Shown here piece by piece: positions 7,593-16,773 of a DNA stretch of 64,000 nt (its first letter is position 1; the number at the start of each line of letters is the position of its first letter). Source of the DNA: an uncultured Clostridium sp. (GTDB taxonomy: Bacteria > Bacillota > Clostridia > TANB77 > CAG-508); NCBI GenBank assembly GCA_902492105.1, contig CABUKD010000001.1, positions 1 to 64,000 on the forward strand. The letters run 5' to 3'. Below the pieces are notes generated by a model that made no database searches, was not told the origin of the DNA, and worked only from the letters and a program-made list of their open reading frames with translations. A program made the translations under genes and the position numbers.

Positions 7593-7904
7593 CTATTTAA
7601 CCATTTTTTCTAATTCGGTTTTTGGTGTTACACCTACTATTCTTGCAGTTTCACTGCCATTTTTTATTACAATAAATGTAGGTATACTCATTATTCCATA
7701 TTTTTCTGCTAGTTCTGGGTTTTGGTCTATGTCTATTTTACATACTTTAACTGCCTCTCCCATGGTTTGTGCTAATTCTTCTACTACTGGTGCCATCATT
7801 CTACATGGTCCACACCATGTTGCCCAAAAATCAATCAATACTGGTGTATTGGATTGTAACACCTCTTTTTCAAAATTGTTATTATCTACTGTAATAACTG
7901 CCAT
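7593..7904 (-). CDS. trxA: Thioredoxin
   Basis: The 103-residue protein-disulfide reductant of the cytoplasm carries the WCGPC active site at residues 30-34, the DFWATWCGPC block, the structural cis-proline in SIPTFIV and the normal single-domain length. It lies 37 bases after the thioredoxin-reductase-like gene on the same strand, so the two are a reductase-substrate pair in one operon. Confidence 0.96.
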   Translation of the reverse strand: MAVITVDNNNFEKEVLQSNTPVLIDFWATWCGPCRMMAPVVEELAQTMGEAVKVCKIDIDQNPELAEKYGIMSIPTFIVIKNGSETARIVGVTPKTELEKMVK

Positions 7905-7941
7905 TTTTTCATCATCCTTTCTAATTTATTTTTAAATTTTT

Positions 7942-8791
7942 TTATGATTTCAACACTGCTAGCCCTGCTACTGCACCTTCATAAACTGCTTTACTAATTT
8001 GTAATAATCCTCCTGTGCAATCTCCACAAGCAAATAGTCCAGGTACTGTTGTTTCCATATTTTCATTTACCACAATTCGATTGTTTTCTATTCTTGCTCC
8101 AATTTTTCTTGCTAAGTCATTACTAGAAGCAGTTCCTAATGCTACAAATACTCCTTGAACTGGTTTTATGGTATTATCTTCAAATTCTACTTCTTGTATT
8201 TTGCTATCTCCTCTAAATTCTCTAATTTTTTTGTTTTCTACTTTAATGTTTCCTATGTTTCTATTTTCTACAATAGGTTCTCCATTGGTTAGAATAGTAA
8301 CCTCTTTTGCTACAGGCTTTAATTGTTCCATTTCGTGGATAGCATAGTTACCATTTCCTAAAACTGCTACTTCTTTATTTTCATAGAAAAAGGCGTCACA
8401 TACTGCACAATAGCTTACCCCTTTTCCTTCGAATTCTTTGATTCCTTTAATTGGTGGCACCATTCTATTGGTTCCTGTTGCTAATATTACAGATTTTGCT
8501 TGATAGTGGGAATTGACAGTTTCTACTTCATATTTTTCTTCTAGTTGAACAGAAACTACTTCATCTTCTAGTAATTCAATTTCCAAGTTTTTAGCTTGTG
8601 CCAAGCCATTTTCATAAAGTTCTTGCCCTGAAATTGCTCTTGCAAATCCATAATAGTTTTCTATTTTGTCGGTTTTAGCAAGCGCTCCATTTCCTTTTGA
8701 AATTACCAAAACAGACAATTTTCTTCTTTTGGCATAAATAGCAGCAGATATTCCGTGCGGGTCCACTTCCTACTACAATTACATCATACAT
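7942..8791 (-). CDS. trxB: Thioredoxin reductase-like flavoprotein, split by a +1 frameshift at CGG
   Basis: Translation starts at 8791 after AAAGGAG and reads MYDVIVVGSGPA. Codon 13 is CGG (8753-8755), and the zero frame is lost there. Skipping its C gives GlyIleSer and the FAD-binding GSGPAGISAAIY motif, then an open frame to 7942 (282 residues). The redox CAVC pair is present. The NADPH-site motifs are not: the usual GGGDSA is LGNGNYA and the HRRxxxR stretch is LTNG. This resembles the ferredoxin-dependent or other NADPH-independent thioredoxin reductases described in clostridia. It is co-transcribed with trxA. Whether the frameshift is programmed, an error or a mutation is open; the rest of the gene looks intact. 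Confidence 0.85.
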
Positions 8792-8862
8792 GAATTGATT
8801 CTCCTTTAATTTTTATTATATTCTAGCTTTTAATCTTCTATACATTTCTCTAGTTTCATTTT

Positions 8863-9753
8863 TTACAGAATATCATATAAATTATAAAAAGTATAGCCCT
8901 TTTCTTTTAAATAGCTAATAACGTCTGGCAAAGTTTTAGCTGTTAAGTCTTTGTTTGGTGCATCATGCATTAATATTACTACACTATTTTGATTTCCACA
9001 AGTGTTTTTTAAGTTTTTCATAATTTCTTCTTTTGTACTTGCTCCATCAGCATCATAGGTAAGTGCATTCCAATCTAAGTATGCAATATTATTTTCTGTA
9101 AAAACCTTTTTGGCTTTTTTCTTCATTTTATCGTAATAGCCTCCTACAGAACCTCCTGGAAAACGAAATACATTGGACTCATAATTTGGATTTTCTAAGG
9201 CATCTTGTATTAACTTATTTGTTTTTTTGTATTCTTCCAATGGTGCAGTTTCATTTTTATATATGTTTTTATAAATATGAGAATATCCATGGTTTGCTAT
9301 ATAGTGTCCTTCTTCTGCTTCCCTTTTTAATATTTCTGGATTCGATTTTACCATAGTTCCTAATACAAAAAAGGTAGCCTTTACATTTTCCTCTTTTAGA
9401 GTATCCAAAATTTTTGGTGTAACAGAAGAAGATGGTCCATCATCAAATGTTAGAAATGCTCTTTTTTCATCTGAATTATAAATATGGTTAATGGCTTGTA
9501 TTTGTTCTTTAGTTAGTTTACCTACAGTTTGGCTCGTATTTTCTTCTTGCTGTTTTTCTTGCTGATTATTAATAGGAGAATTTATTTGTTCTTTCTCTTT
9601 TTGTGCCACATTTTTTTGATTGTTTAAATAATTAACTAACTGAATAGCACCAAAAATAGAAATTGCTATTACTAAAATAGCAATTATAATAATTAAAATC
9701 CATTTTTTCTTGCTTTTCTTTTCATTTACGCTTTCTATTCCATATAACATCAT
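8863..9753 (-). CDS. Membrane-anchored polysaccharide deacetylase (NodB family)
   Basis: The 296-residue protein has one N-terminal membrane helix (about 16-41), a Gln/Glu/Asn-rich linker and a NodB deacetylase domain facing outside. It probably removes N-acetyl groups from peptidoglycan or another envelope glycan. Motif 1 is FLTFDDGPSSS (catalytic base and metal Asp), motif 2 NHGYSH (the His-x3-His type metal site), motif 3 RFPGGS, motif 4 LDWNA and motif 5 ILMHD. The start codon is uncertain because the nearest GAGGAG is some 20 bases upstream, within the end of the ATPase gene. It follows that gene by 16 bases. Confidence 0.88.
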   Translation of the reverse strand: MMLYGIESVNEKKSKKKWILIIIIAILVIAISIFGAIQLVNYLNNQKNVAQKEKEQINSPINNQQEKQQEENTSQTVGKLTKEQIQAINHIYNSDEKRAFLTFDDGPSSSVTPKILDTLKEENVKATFFVLGTMVKSNPEILKREAEEGHYIANHGYSHIYKNIYKNETAPLEEYKKTNKLIQDALENPNYESNVFRFPGGSVGGYYDKMKKKAKKVFTENNIAYLDWNALTYDADGASTKEEIMKNLKNTCGNQNSVVILMHDAPNKDLTAKTLPDVISYLKEKGYTFYNLYDIL

Positions 9754-9769
9754 AAGTTTGAATTATTAT

Positions 9770-12541
9770 TTACTCCTCTTTCGTTGTATTAATTTTAAGC
9801 AACTTAAATATTTCTACAATTACAACAGGCATTAATACTAAAATAACAATTTCAATAATATTCATTGCTGGCAATACTGGTATGCTGAAAATGTGTCTTA
9901 ATGCTGGTACACATAAAATGATAATCATTAAAGCAGCAGATACAACGGTTGCTAAAATTAATTGTTTATTATTGAAAATTCCTGTTTTGAAAATTGATTT
10001 TTTGTTGTTTCTAATATTAAATACGTGCACTAGTTGTGATAAAGCAAGTACGGTAAATGCCATTGTTTGGCCTATTTCTACTCTTACTTCTTCTTCAGAA
10101 AGAGTTTCTACAATTCCTTGGCTATTGGTTACTTCTACGACTGGTAATTGGTCAGTTGGTGTAGAAAGTCCAATGATAAATGCAATTAAGGTAATTGCTC
10201 CTATCATAATTCCTTGGTAAATTACTCTCCATGTCATGCCTTTAGTGAAAACACTTTGTTTTGCTTTGTTTGGTTTTCTATCCATTACATCTTTTTCTGC
10301 TGGATCGACTGCTAAAGCTAGTGCTGGCAAGGAGTCTGTTACCAAATTAATCCATAAAATATGAATTGGTAGTAATGGTACAATTAAGTTAACATCTTTA
10401 ATTCCAAACCATTCGCTTAGTAGTGGAGTAATTAATATAGCAACAAATAATACAATAATTTCCCCTACATTGCTAGATAATAAAAATTGAATTGCTTTTA
10501 AAATATTGTCATAAATTCTTCTACCTTCTTCTACTGCTGAAACAATGGTTGCAAAATTATCATCTGTTAAAATAACATCTGCTGCTTCTTTTGATACATC
10601 AGTTCCCACAATTCCCATTGCACAACCGATATCAGAAGTTTTAAGTGCCGGTGCATCATTAACACCATCTCCTGTCATAGCTACAATTTCTCCATTTGCT
10701 TGCCATGCTTTTACAATTCTTACTTTATGTTCTGGTGATACTCTTGCATAAACACTATATTGTCTAATATTTTTCTTTAAATCTTCGTCAGACATTTGCT
10801 CTAATTCACTACCAGTGATTGCTTCATTATCATTTTCTAAAATCCCCAATGCTTTTGCAATAGCAATAGCAGTAATTTTATGATCTCCTGTAATCATTAC
10901 TGTTTTAATTCCTGCTCTTTTACATTTTGCTACTGCATCTTTTACTTCTATTCTTGGTGGATCAATCATACCAACCATTCCCACATAGGTTAATCCTTGT
11001 TCGATTGTATGCATTTCTTCATCTGTTGGTTCATGATCTAATTCTTTATATCCCATAGCAAGTACACGAAGTGCATTTTGTGCCATTTCGTTATTTTGAG
11101 TTGCTATTACATTTTTATAACTTTCTAGGTCTTGTTTTATTTCCCCATTTACAACATAGCTGTTACATCTTTGTAATAACTCATCTACTCCACCTTTGGT
11201 ATATACCACATAATGGTCTTCTACTTTGTGAACTGTTGTCATTAATTTTCTTTCAGAATCAAATGGATATTCTTTTACTCTTGGATACTCTTCTAATATG
11301 TTCTGCTCAAAGTTCAAGTGGAATGCCATATCTATTAAAGCTGTTTCTGTTGGGTCACCTGTTAACGTTTTATCTGCCGCAATTTTTGTATCATTACAAA
11401 ACATGCTAATATAAACAAGTCTTTGTAGTTCTTGTGGAATATTAGTAATATCTATTTTATCCATATCTACTAATTGGTTGTTATAAAATACTTTCTTTAC
11501 TGTCATTTTATTTTGTGTTAGTGTTCCAGTTTTATCAGAACAAATAACAGTAGTACTTCCTAATGTTTCTACTGCTGGCAATTTTTTAACAATTGCATGT
11601 TTTTTTACCATTCTTTGTACACCAATTGCAAGTACAATGGTAGATACTGCTGCTAGTCCTTCTGGAATAGCTGCTACTGCTAAGCTAACTGCTGTCATAA
11701 ACATATCAATTGGATCTTTTCCATATAATAAACCAACTACGAAAATAACAATACAGATTAAAATGGCAGCAATTCCTAATGTTTTTCCTAATTTGTTTAA
11801 TTTTTGTTGTAATGGGGTTTGAGTATCTATTGTTTCATTTATCATGCCTGCTATTTTACCCACTTCTGTATTCATTCCTGTTTCTACTACAATACCTTTA
11901 CCTCTACCATAGGTAATTAAACTAGAAGAAAATACCATATTAGTTCTGTCCCCTAGTTCTACTTTTTCATCTTCTATGGTTGCTACATTTTTGTCTACTG
12001 GAACAGATTCTCCTGTTAAAGAAGCTTCTTGTGCTTTTAAGTTAACCGCTTCTATCAATCTTAAATCTGCTGGCACATAATCTCCAGTATCTAAAACGAC
12101 AATATCCCCTGGCACTAATTCTTTGGATGGCACTACTTCTACATTGCCATTACGAACTACTTTTGCCACATGAGAACTTAATTTTTGGAGTGCTTCTAAT
12201 GATTTTTCAGCTTTGCTTTCTTGTGCTACTCCAATAATAGCATTTACAATTACAACAATTAAAATAATAATAGAGTCTGTGATTCCTTCTCCTTTATAGT
12301 AGCCTACAATTCCTGAAATAATGGCTGCTATGATTAAAATAATAATCATAAAGTCTTTGAACTGTTCTAAAAATTTGACAAATAAGCTTTTTTTCTTTTT
12401 TGCAGCTAATTCATTAATTCCATAAGTTTGTCTATTTTTTTCTACTTGCTCTTTGGATAATCCTTTTGTTTCATCCACCCCAAAGTATTTTTCTACTTCT
12501 TCTGTTGATTGATGAAACCATACATTTGATTTTTTCTCCAA
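9770..12541 (-). CDS. Ca2+-transporting P-type ATPase (P2A/SERCA-like)
   Basis: The 923-residue pump belongs in the cytoplasmic membrane. N-terminal actuator sequences are followed by TGES (176-179), the membrane motif IPEGL (293-296) that marks Ca2+-type pumps, the phosphorylation site DKTGT (336-340), the nucleotide-binding KGGVDELL and MITGDHK segments, and the hinge TGDGVNDAPAL. A C-terminal block holds several further helices. It exports Ca2+ (possibly Mn2+) in exchange for protons. It is well separated from the gene upstream and probably co-transcribed with the deacetylase. All catalytic residues are present. Confidence 0.94.
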   Translation of the reverse strand: MEKKSNVWFHQSTEEVEKYFGVDETKGLSKEQVEKNRQTYGINELAAKKKKSLFVKFLEQFKDFMIIILIIAAIISGIVGYYKGEGITDSIIILIVVIVNAIIGVAQESKAEKSLEALQKLSSHVAKVVRNGNVEVVPSKELVPGDIVVLDTGDYVPADLRLIEAVNLKAQEASLTGESVPVDKNVATIEDEKVELGDRTNMVFSSSLITYGRGKGIVVETGMNTEVGKIAGMINETIDTQTPLQQKLNKLGKTLGIAAILICIVIFVVGLLYGKDPIDMFMTAVSLAVAAIPEGLAAVSTIVLAIGVQRMVKKHAIVKKLPAVETLGSTTVICSDKTGTLTQNKMTVKKVFYNNQLVDMDKIDITNIPQELQRLVYISMFCNDTKIAADKTLTGDPTETALIDMAFHLNFEQNILEEYPRVKEYPFDSERKLMTTVHKVEDHYVVYTKGGVDELLQRCNSYVVNGEIKQDLESYKNVIATQNNEMAQNALRVLAMGYKELDHEPTDEEMHTIEQGLTYVGMVGMIDPPRIEVKDAVAKCKRAGIKTVMITGDHKITAIAIAKALGILENDNEAITGSELEQMSDEDLKKNIRQYSVYARVSPEHKVRIVKAWQANGEIVAMTGDGVNDAPALKTSDIGCAMGIVGTDVSKEAADVILTDDNFATIVSAVEEGRRIYDNILKAIQFLLSSNVGEIIVLFVAILITPLLSEWFGIKDVNLIVPLLPIHILWINLVTDSLPALALAVDPAEKDVMDRKPNKAKQSVFTKGMTWRVIYQGIMIGAITLIAFIIGLSTPTDQLPVVEVTNSQGIVETLSEEEVRVEIGQTMAFTVLALSQLVHVFNIRNNKKSIFKTGIFNNKQLILATVVSAALMIIILCVPALRHIFSIPVLPAMNIIEIVILVLMPVVIVEIFKLLKINTTKEE

Positions 12542-12661
12542 TGTTCTTCTCTCCTTGTTCTTATTTTTCTCTTTTTCGTAAAAACTATTCTTTTATTTTC
12601 TTTTTTGTTATTATACTTTAGTTGTTTTTATATAACAATTGTTTTTAGTAAAATTTTTTTA

Positions 12662-12973
12662 TTAATAACTTAGCTTTTTTTGGATACCTAGCCCATCTCC
12701 ATAGCAAATTAAAGTTTCTATTTTTTTATTTACTTTTTTTGGGATATTAGTTATTTTTAGAGATTGTTCAAAAATTTTTTTATTGTTTTGGTTTATGGTA
12801 AAATCAGATTGTTGTAATTTAGCTTCTTGTAAGTTTACTTCTGATATATTGGTTTCTTGTAACTTTAGATTTTGCAAGTTTAGTACTTGTAGATTTTGGG
12901 CTTGTAATTGTTTTACCGGTTCTAGTCCAAATTTACTTTGAAACCAGGAAAAAATTCTTTTTATAATACTCAT
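12662..12973 (-). CDS. Short pentapeptide-repeat-like protein
   Basis: In this 103-residue protein, positions 24-57 show a five-residue beat (LQAQN LQVLN LQNLK LQETN ISEVN LQEAK LQQSD F) with Leu/Ile/Phe at the centre, as in the right-handed beta-helix of pentapeptide-repeat proteins. Eight coils make a very short stack. The flanks are unremarkable. Its start overlaps the stop of the transglutaminase-like gene by four bases, so the pair is translationally coupled. I do not recognise a function; a protein-binding partner of its neighbour is possible. Confidence 0.55.
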   Translation of the reverse strand: MSIIKRIFSWFQSKFGLEPVKQLQAQNLQVLNLQNLKLQETNISEVNLQEAKLQQSDFTINQNNKKIFEQSLKITNIPKKVNKKIETLICYGDGLGIQKKLSY

Positions 12974-14556
12974 CTTTCTTCTCCCTTCTCACTTTTTTCT
13001 GAAGCGACGGAACTTCTAGATAAATCCACATCTTGTTTTTCTTGCTCTTCTAATTCCCATGGTCTAAATCCATTTGCTCTTTCCAAATCTTCTTTATAAC
13101 ATTCAAATTGTTTTGTAAATTCTTCTTGTGGTAGTTCTATAAATTGTCCGGCTGTTTTATCTGCAAAGTAGAATTTTTTTCCTAATTCATTTGAATTAAG
13201 ATAAACATATAAAACTGGTCTTTTTTTCTCATCTTGTTTATGGTACACTCTATGAATAACACATTTGTTAAAGTTGAAGTTCTTATCATTTAATAGGATA
13301 TCTTTTAAAACACGCATAGTAGAATTTGGGCATGTAACAAATTCTGGACAAACTTGAGAAAGTAGTAAAAATTGCTTTTGAATATCTGTTTCTGGTTCAT
13401 TTGCATAAAGTTCGTGTAGCATCTTTGATTTTTCTATTAAATCTTTAATAGGAAATTGCCCATCTTTATCTGCTAGCCCAACACTTGTAAATAATGCTCT
13501 TAAATTTTGTTCATTTAAGCTTAAAGTTATATTGCTTAATTGAGAATCATTTTTGTGACTATTGCTATCTTTTCCGTCTTCATCTATATCTAATTTTCTT
13601 GCTTGTTCATAACTAATACAAAAATTATCTGGTATAGCATCAAATCTATGGCTTGTTAAATTCCATGTTGGGTCTATTATGGTATCACCTTTTTGTAATT
13701 CTCCATTTTCATCTGGAAGTTCTATATCTTTCACTTTTAGAAATGCATGATTTTCACTTTGCACAATTTCACTTTCAATACCTATTCTTTGCAAAATATA
13801 TTGTTCTACTGCTGCTATTCCATTACAAACACCATAACCAGAAGTAATAATTTTCCATAATGCCCTAGCATCTTTTGGGTTAAACACTTCTGTCTCATAA
13901 TCTGGAGTATAGCTTATTTTTTTACCAATAGCATGGTCAATAATCGCCATTTTTTGTAATTTAGAATAGCTAGGATCTAAGCTATTAACAAGGGAGCTTA
14001 TCCATTGTTCTGCTTTTTTATATTCATTTGGAGTAGAAAAAAATTGTATCGCGTAAGCTATTTCATTGCTTACTTCCATATTAGGGCAAATATCACATAA
14101 TTGTAAAAAATTTTTTCTTTGTTCTTCATCAAATCTTTCTGGATTAACTCTCATTATGGCATCTAGTCCACGATAATCTTCCAAATTTCTTTCTAAGTTT
14201 AAAATAACACGCCCAGTATATACTGATGTTGGAATACTAAGTGCTGTTTTATATTCTTCTGGGAAATTAGTAGTATCAATTTCTCGCTTTACCTCTTCTT
14301 TCAACGTTGCCAAGATTTCCATTTTCTCATTTAGTGTTAAATTAAAATGTTCTAAATTTGCTACAAATTCTTTTTGTTGCTCAACATTAAATTCACGTAC
14401 AATTTCATATGGACGAATATCTATTGTACTACAAAATTGTTTACACTCTTGTAAAAATTGGTGTAAAGTTTCTATATCTAATAATGATAGTATGTCTAAT
14501 TTCTCATATTTTGTATGAGCTTTTTCTAATCTTTTTCTTAAAATTTGAATATCCAT
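12970..14556 (-). CDS. Large hypothetical protein with a transglutaminase-like catalytic triad
   Basis: The 528-residue protein has no signal peptide. In the middle is an apparent transglutaminase-like/papain-fold core: GYGVCNGIA (Cys244), ENHAFLKV (His270) and TIIDPTWNL (Asp295), in the correct order and spacing for a Cys-His-Asp triad. The N-terminal 200 residues are helical and the C-terminus ends in a charged, disordered tail. The enzyme could be a cytoplasmic protease or crosslinking enzyme; the substrate cannot be guessed. It is coupled to the pentapeptide-like gene downstream. The triad is seen; the activity is inferred. Confidence 0.6.
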   Translation of the reverse strand: MDIQILRKRLEKAHTKYEKLDILSLLDIETLHQFLQECKQFCSTIDIRPYEIVREFNVEQQKEFVANLEHFNLTLNEKMEILATLKEEVKREIDTTNFPEEYKTALSIPTSVYTGRVILNLERNLEDYRGLDAIMRVNPERFDEEQRKNFLQLCDICPNMEVSNEIAYAIQFFSTPNEYKKAEQWISSLVNSLDPSYSKLQKMAIIDHAIGKKISYTPDYETEVFNPKDARALWKIITSGYGVCNGIAAVEQYILQRIGIESEIVQSENHAFLKVKDIELPDENGELQKGDTIIDPTWNLTSHRFDAIPDNFCISYEQARKLDIDEDGKDSNSHKNDSQLSNITLSLNEQNLRALFTSVGLADKDGQFPIKDLIEKSKMLHELYANEPETDIQKQFLLLSQVCPEFVTCPNSTMRVLKDILLNDKNFNFNKCVIHRVYHKQDEKKRPVLYVYLNSNELGKKFYFADKTAGQFIELPQEEFTKQFECYKEDLERANGFRPWELEEQEKQDVDLSRSSVASEKSEKGEER

Positions 14557-14761
14557 TATTTCTCCTCTTTGGCTCTTTATCTCTTGTTTTGCATCTTTTC
14601 TTCCTTAAGTATTATTTTATAAAAATTGTTACGTTTTTTATTTATTATACATTATCTCTTGAAAAAATCAATATGGATATTGTAGATTTGATTTTTTAAA
14701 ACTTTTCTAATCTTAATTTTCTATGTTTTTCTTTATATAAAAAAATTTAGATCTCATGAAA

Positions 14762-14783
14762 AAAACTCCCTTTAGGGAGTTTT
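14762..14783. terminator. Bidirectional terminator at the edge of the mobile island
   Basis: AAAACTCCC-TTTA-GGGAGTTTT is a perfect 9-bp stem with A and T runs on both sides, so it works in either direction. It separates the transglutaminase-like gene from the island. The rest of 14557-14871 is AT-rich and holds the left 14-bp inverted repeat at 14820. Confidence 0.8.
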
Positions 14784-14819
14784 AATTAGTTGGAGCGAAT
14801 AACATACAAGTTACGAACT

Positions 14820-14833
14820 ATGTTCTCTTTCTA
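14820..14833. repeat. Left 14-bp inverted repeat of the mobile island
   Basis: ATGTTCTCTTTCTA here is the exact reverse complement of 24007-24020. The two copies lie just outside the first and last gene of the accessory block and just inside the flanking terminators. They may mark the element's ends or be chance matches. Confidence 0.4.
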
Positions 14834-14871
14834 AAAATATTATATATCATTTTATAATTATATTCAATTAT

Positions 14872-15933
14872 TTAATTCAAATAAGCAGGAGTTCCATAGG
14901 AAAAAGATTCATTAAATAAATAATTTAGTACAAAGTTTGGGAATCTCCTTTTTACACATTCAATATATATCTTTATTATACTTACAATTGCATCATTATT
15001 ACCATTTAAAATTAAATTCCAATTATCTTGATGGTATCTTACTTGCTCACTTAATATGAAAAAGTTAATATAATCTATTAATATCTGTGGTAATAAGATA
15101 TTTTTTTTCTTGTTATTATTATAAATGTCTACAGGAAAAACAAAATATCTTCCCCCTATAACAGTATTATAGTTATAGAAAAATTCAAAGTTAGAAAGAG
15201 GCAAGTTATCGTTTGAAATATATTGTGTAAATGTTGAACTGCCATGCATTGGTTGTTTTGTATATTTAGTGTTTATTTTGGGATTTTTTTTCTCTAATTT
15301 ATTAGAGTCTGTTGTATAAATTCCAAATGCGATTTTTTCATTTTCTATTTTTAATTCGCTATAACAATAAATACAATTAGAATCAAATATTTTTATTTTA
15401 TCTATTAAATTTTTTAATTCCGGCACAGTAGAAATAGTATCTTTAAATTTTATAGTATCCTTTTTATCAAATGTTATATTAAAAGTTTTTGCAAGTTCTA
15501 AAAAAACACCATCATTAACATTTGCATATTCATTTAATAAATTCCAATTGTTTTTTTTGTTTTTTTGTATTTTCTGTTTTTCATTTATTGGTCTGGTTGT
15601 AAGTCCATGATATTTTATATCATCTAAAAACAACTCTCTTGATGAATTTGAAATTATTATGGCTTTTGAAAATGAAAGCATACCGTAATAAATAAGCAAC
15701 GGAGATATGGATATATCCGCTTTTTCTGAATTCTTAAAAAATTCAATTCCTTGTTTAATGCAAAAAGATATTTCTTTTGCTTTTTTTCTTTCAATAGATG
15801 AAATTTTTGAACTCATTATTTTTCTGTTTGATTTTATTTTTCCACATAATAATTTTTCACAATTTTTAGAATATGACAACATTTCTAAATGCTGAAAAAT
15901 ATCTTTTTTTGGATTTTCTGACCATGTATGCAT
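14872..15933 (-). CDS. YaaC-like protein at the end of the restriction operon
   Basis: The 353-residue soluble protein resembles the YaaC family: the helical segment ISFCIKQGIEFFKNSEKADISISPLLIYYGMLSFSKA, followed by a HGLTTRP turn, matches the pattern seen in Bacillus YaaC. The molecular role of that family is unknown to me. It starts eight bases after AAAGGAGG and 13 bases after the preceding gene, as the fourth gene of the mod-res operon, so a defence-related role is an inference from position. The family assignment is moderate. Confidence 0.55.
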   Translation of the reverse strand: MHTWSENPKKDIFQHLEMLSYSKNCEKLLCGKIKSNRKIMSSKISSIERKKAKEISFCIKQGIEFFKNSEKADISISPLLIYYGMLSFSKAIIISNSSRELFLDDIKYHGLTTRPINEKQKIQKNKKNNWNLLNEYANVNDGVFLELAKTFNITFDKKDTIKFKDTISTVPELKNLIDKIKIFDSNCIYCYSELKIENEKIAFGIYTTDSNKLEKKNPKINTKYTKQPMHGSSTFTQYISNDNLPLSNFEFFYNYNTVIGGRYFVFPVDIYNNNKKKNILLPQILIDYINFFILSEQVRYHQDNWNLILNGNNDAIVSIIKIYIECVKRRFPNFVLNYLFNESFSYGTPAYLN

Positions 15934-15946
15934 TTTTAACCTCCTT

Positions 15947-16753
15947 TTATCTGTAGATTGCTATTGGGGTTACAACAAAAGCTGGTCCTTTAATAGAGTC
16001 TTTTAATTCTTTTGGATTAGATAAATCTTTAGGCATTTTTCTTTTTTGTTCTCTATTTAAATTTAATTTTTTTACATTATCAAATATTTCATCTAATTCA
16101 ATGCTTTTTCCTTTTTCTACTTTTTTTTGTACTTTACAAAGAAGATAGCATTGTGATTTAATATTTTCTTCATCAGTTTTAAAAAAAGTAGTATTTAATT
16201 CTGCAATAAAAGGATATTTTTTATTTTCAAAATTAAATACACAAGATACCATTGAAGTATCATTTATTCTTGAAATTGTTTCAAATCCAGATAGTGCTTC
16301 TTTTGTTTTACTATCAATCATATCATCACTCATATAAGGTTGAAATGCAGTAATTAAATTGTTTAAGTTTTTTGCCATATTAGATATTTCTTTTATTTTT
16401 GAAAATCTAGGTGTTACTAATAATTCTAAAAAATCGTCTCTATAAATATCTTGCCATATATTTTCATCAATTTCTTCATAATATTTTAATTCATCTTCAT
16501 TTTTTAGATATTTTATTACTTTATCTAATTTACTAGAATCAGTTATTCTAACATTTTTTGTAGTAGTATTAGTATTTTGCTTTCCTAAATTTGCTTCTGC
16601 TGTTAATTTTCCAAATCCTATACCAGCTTTTCCTCCTTTATCATCTACGTTATTACTAGTAATTATTTCTTCATCGTAAGTATATCCGTCTATTTGAGAT
16701 ATATAATCATTTATTGCCTCAATATCTAAGTATAAGATATTTCTCAATGCCAT
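15947..16753 (-). CDS. DUF6414-like protein in the restriction operon
   Basis: The 268-residue protein reads MALRNILYLDIEAINDYISQIDG at its start. The N-terminal YLDxxxINxYISQ pattern is what I associate with DUF6414; this label is from memory and tentative. A glycine-rich stretch (KGGKAGIGFG) follows, then helical and mixed regions. The start at 16753 is preferred over 16801 because AAAGG precedes it and it removes the overlap with res. It lies between res and the YaaC-like gene with short gaps, so it is part of the same transcript. Function is unknown. Confidence 0.5.
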   Translation of the reverse strand: MALRNILYLDIEAINDYISQIDGYTYDEEIITSNNVDDKGGKAGIGFGKLTAEANLGKQNTNTTTKNVRITDSSKLDKVIKYLKNEDELKYYEEIDENIWQDIYRDDFLELLVTPRFSKIKEISNMAKNLNNLITAFQPYMSDDMIDSKTKEALSGFETISRINDTSMVSCVFNFENKKYPFIAELNTTFFKTDEENIKSQCYLLCKVQKKVEKGKSIELDEIFDNVKKLNLNREQKRKMPKDLSNPKELKDSIKGPAFVVTPIAIYR

Positions 16754-16773
16754 ATTATCAAAACCTTTCTTAT

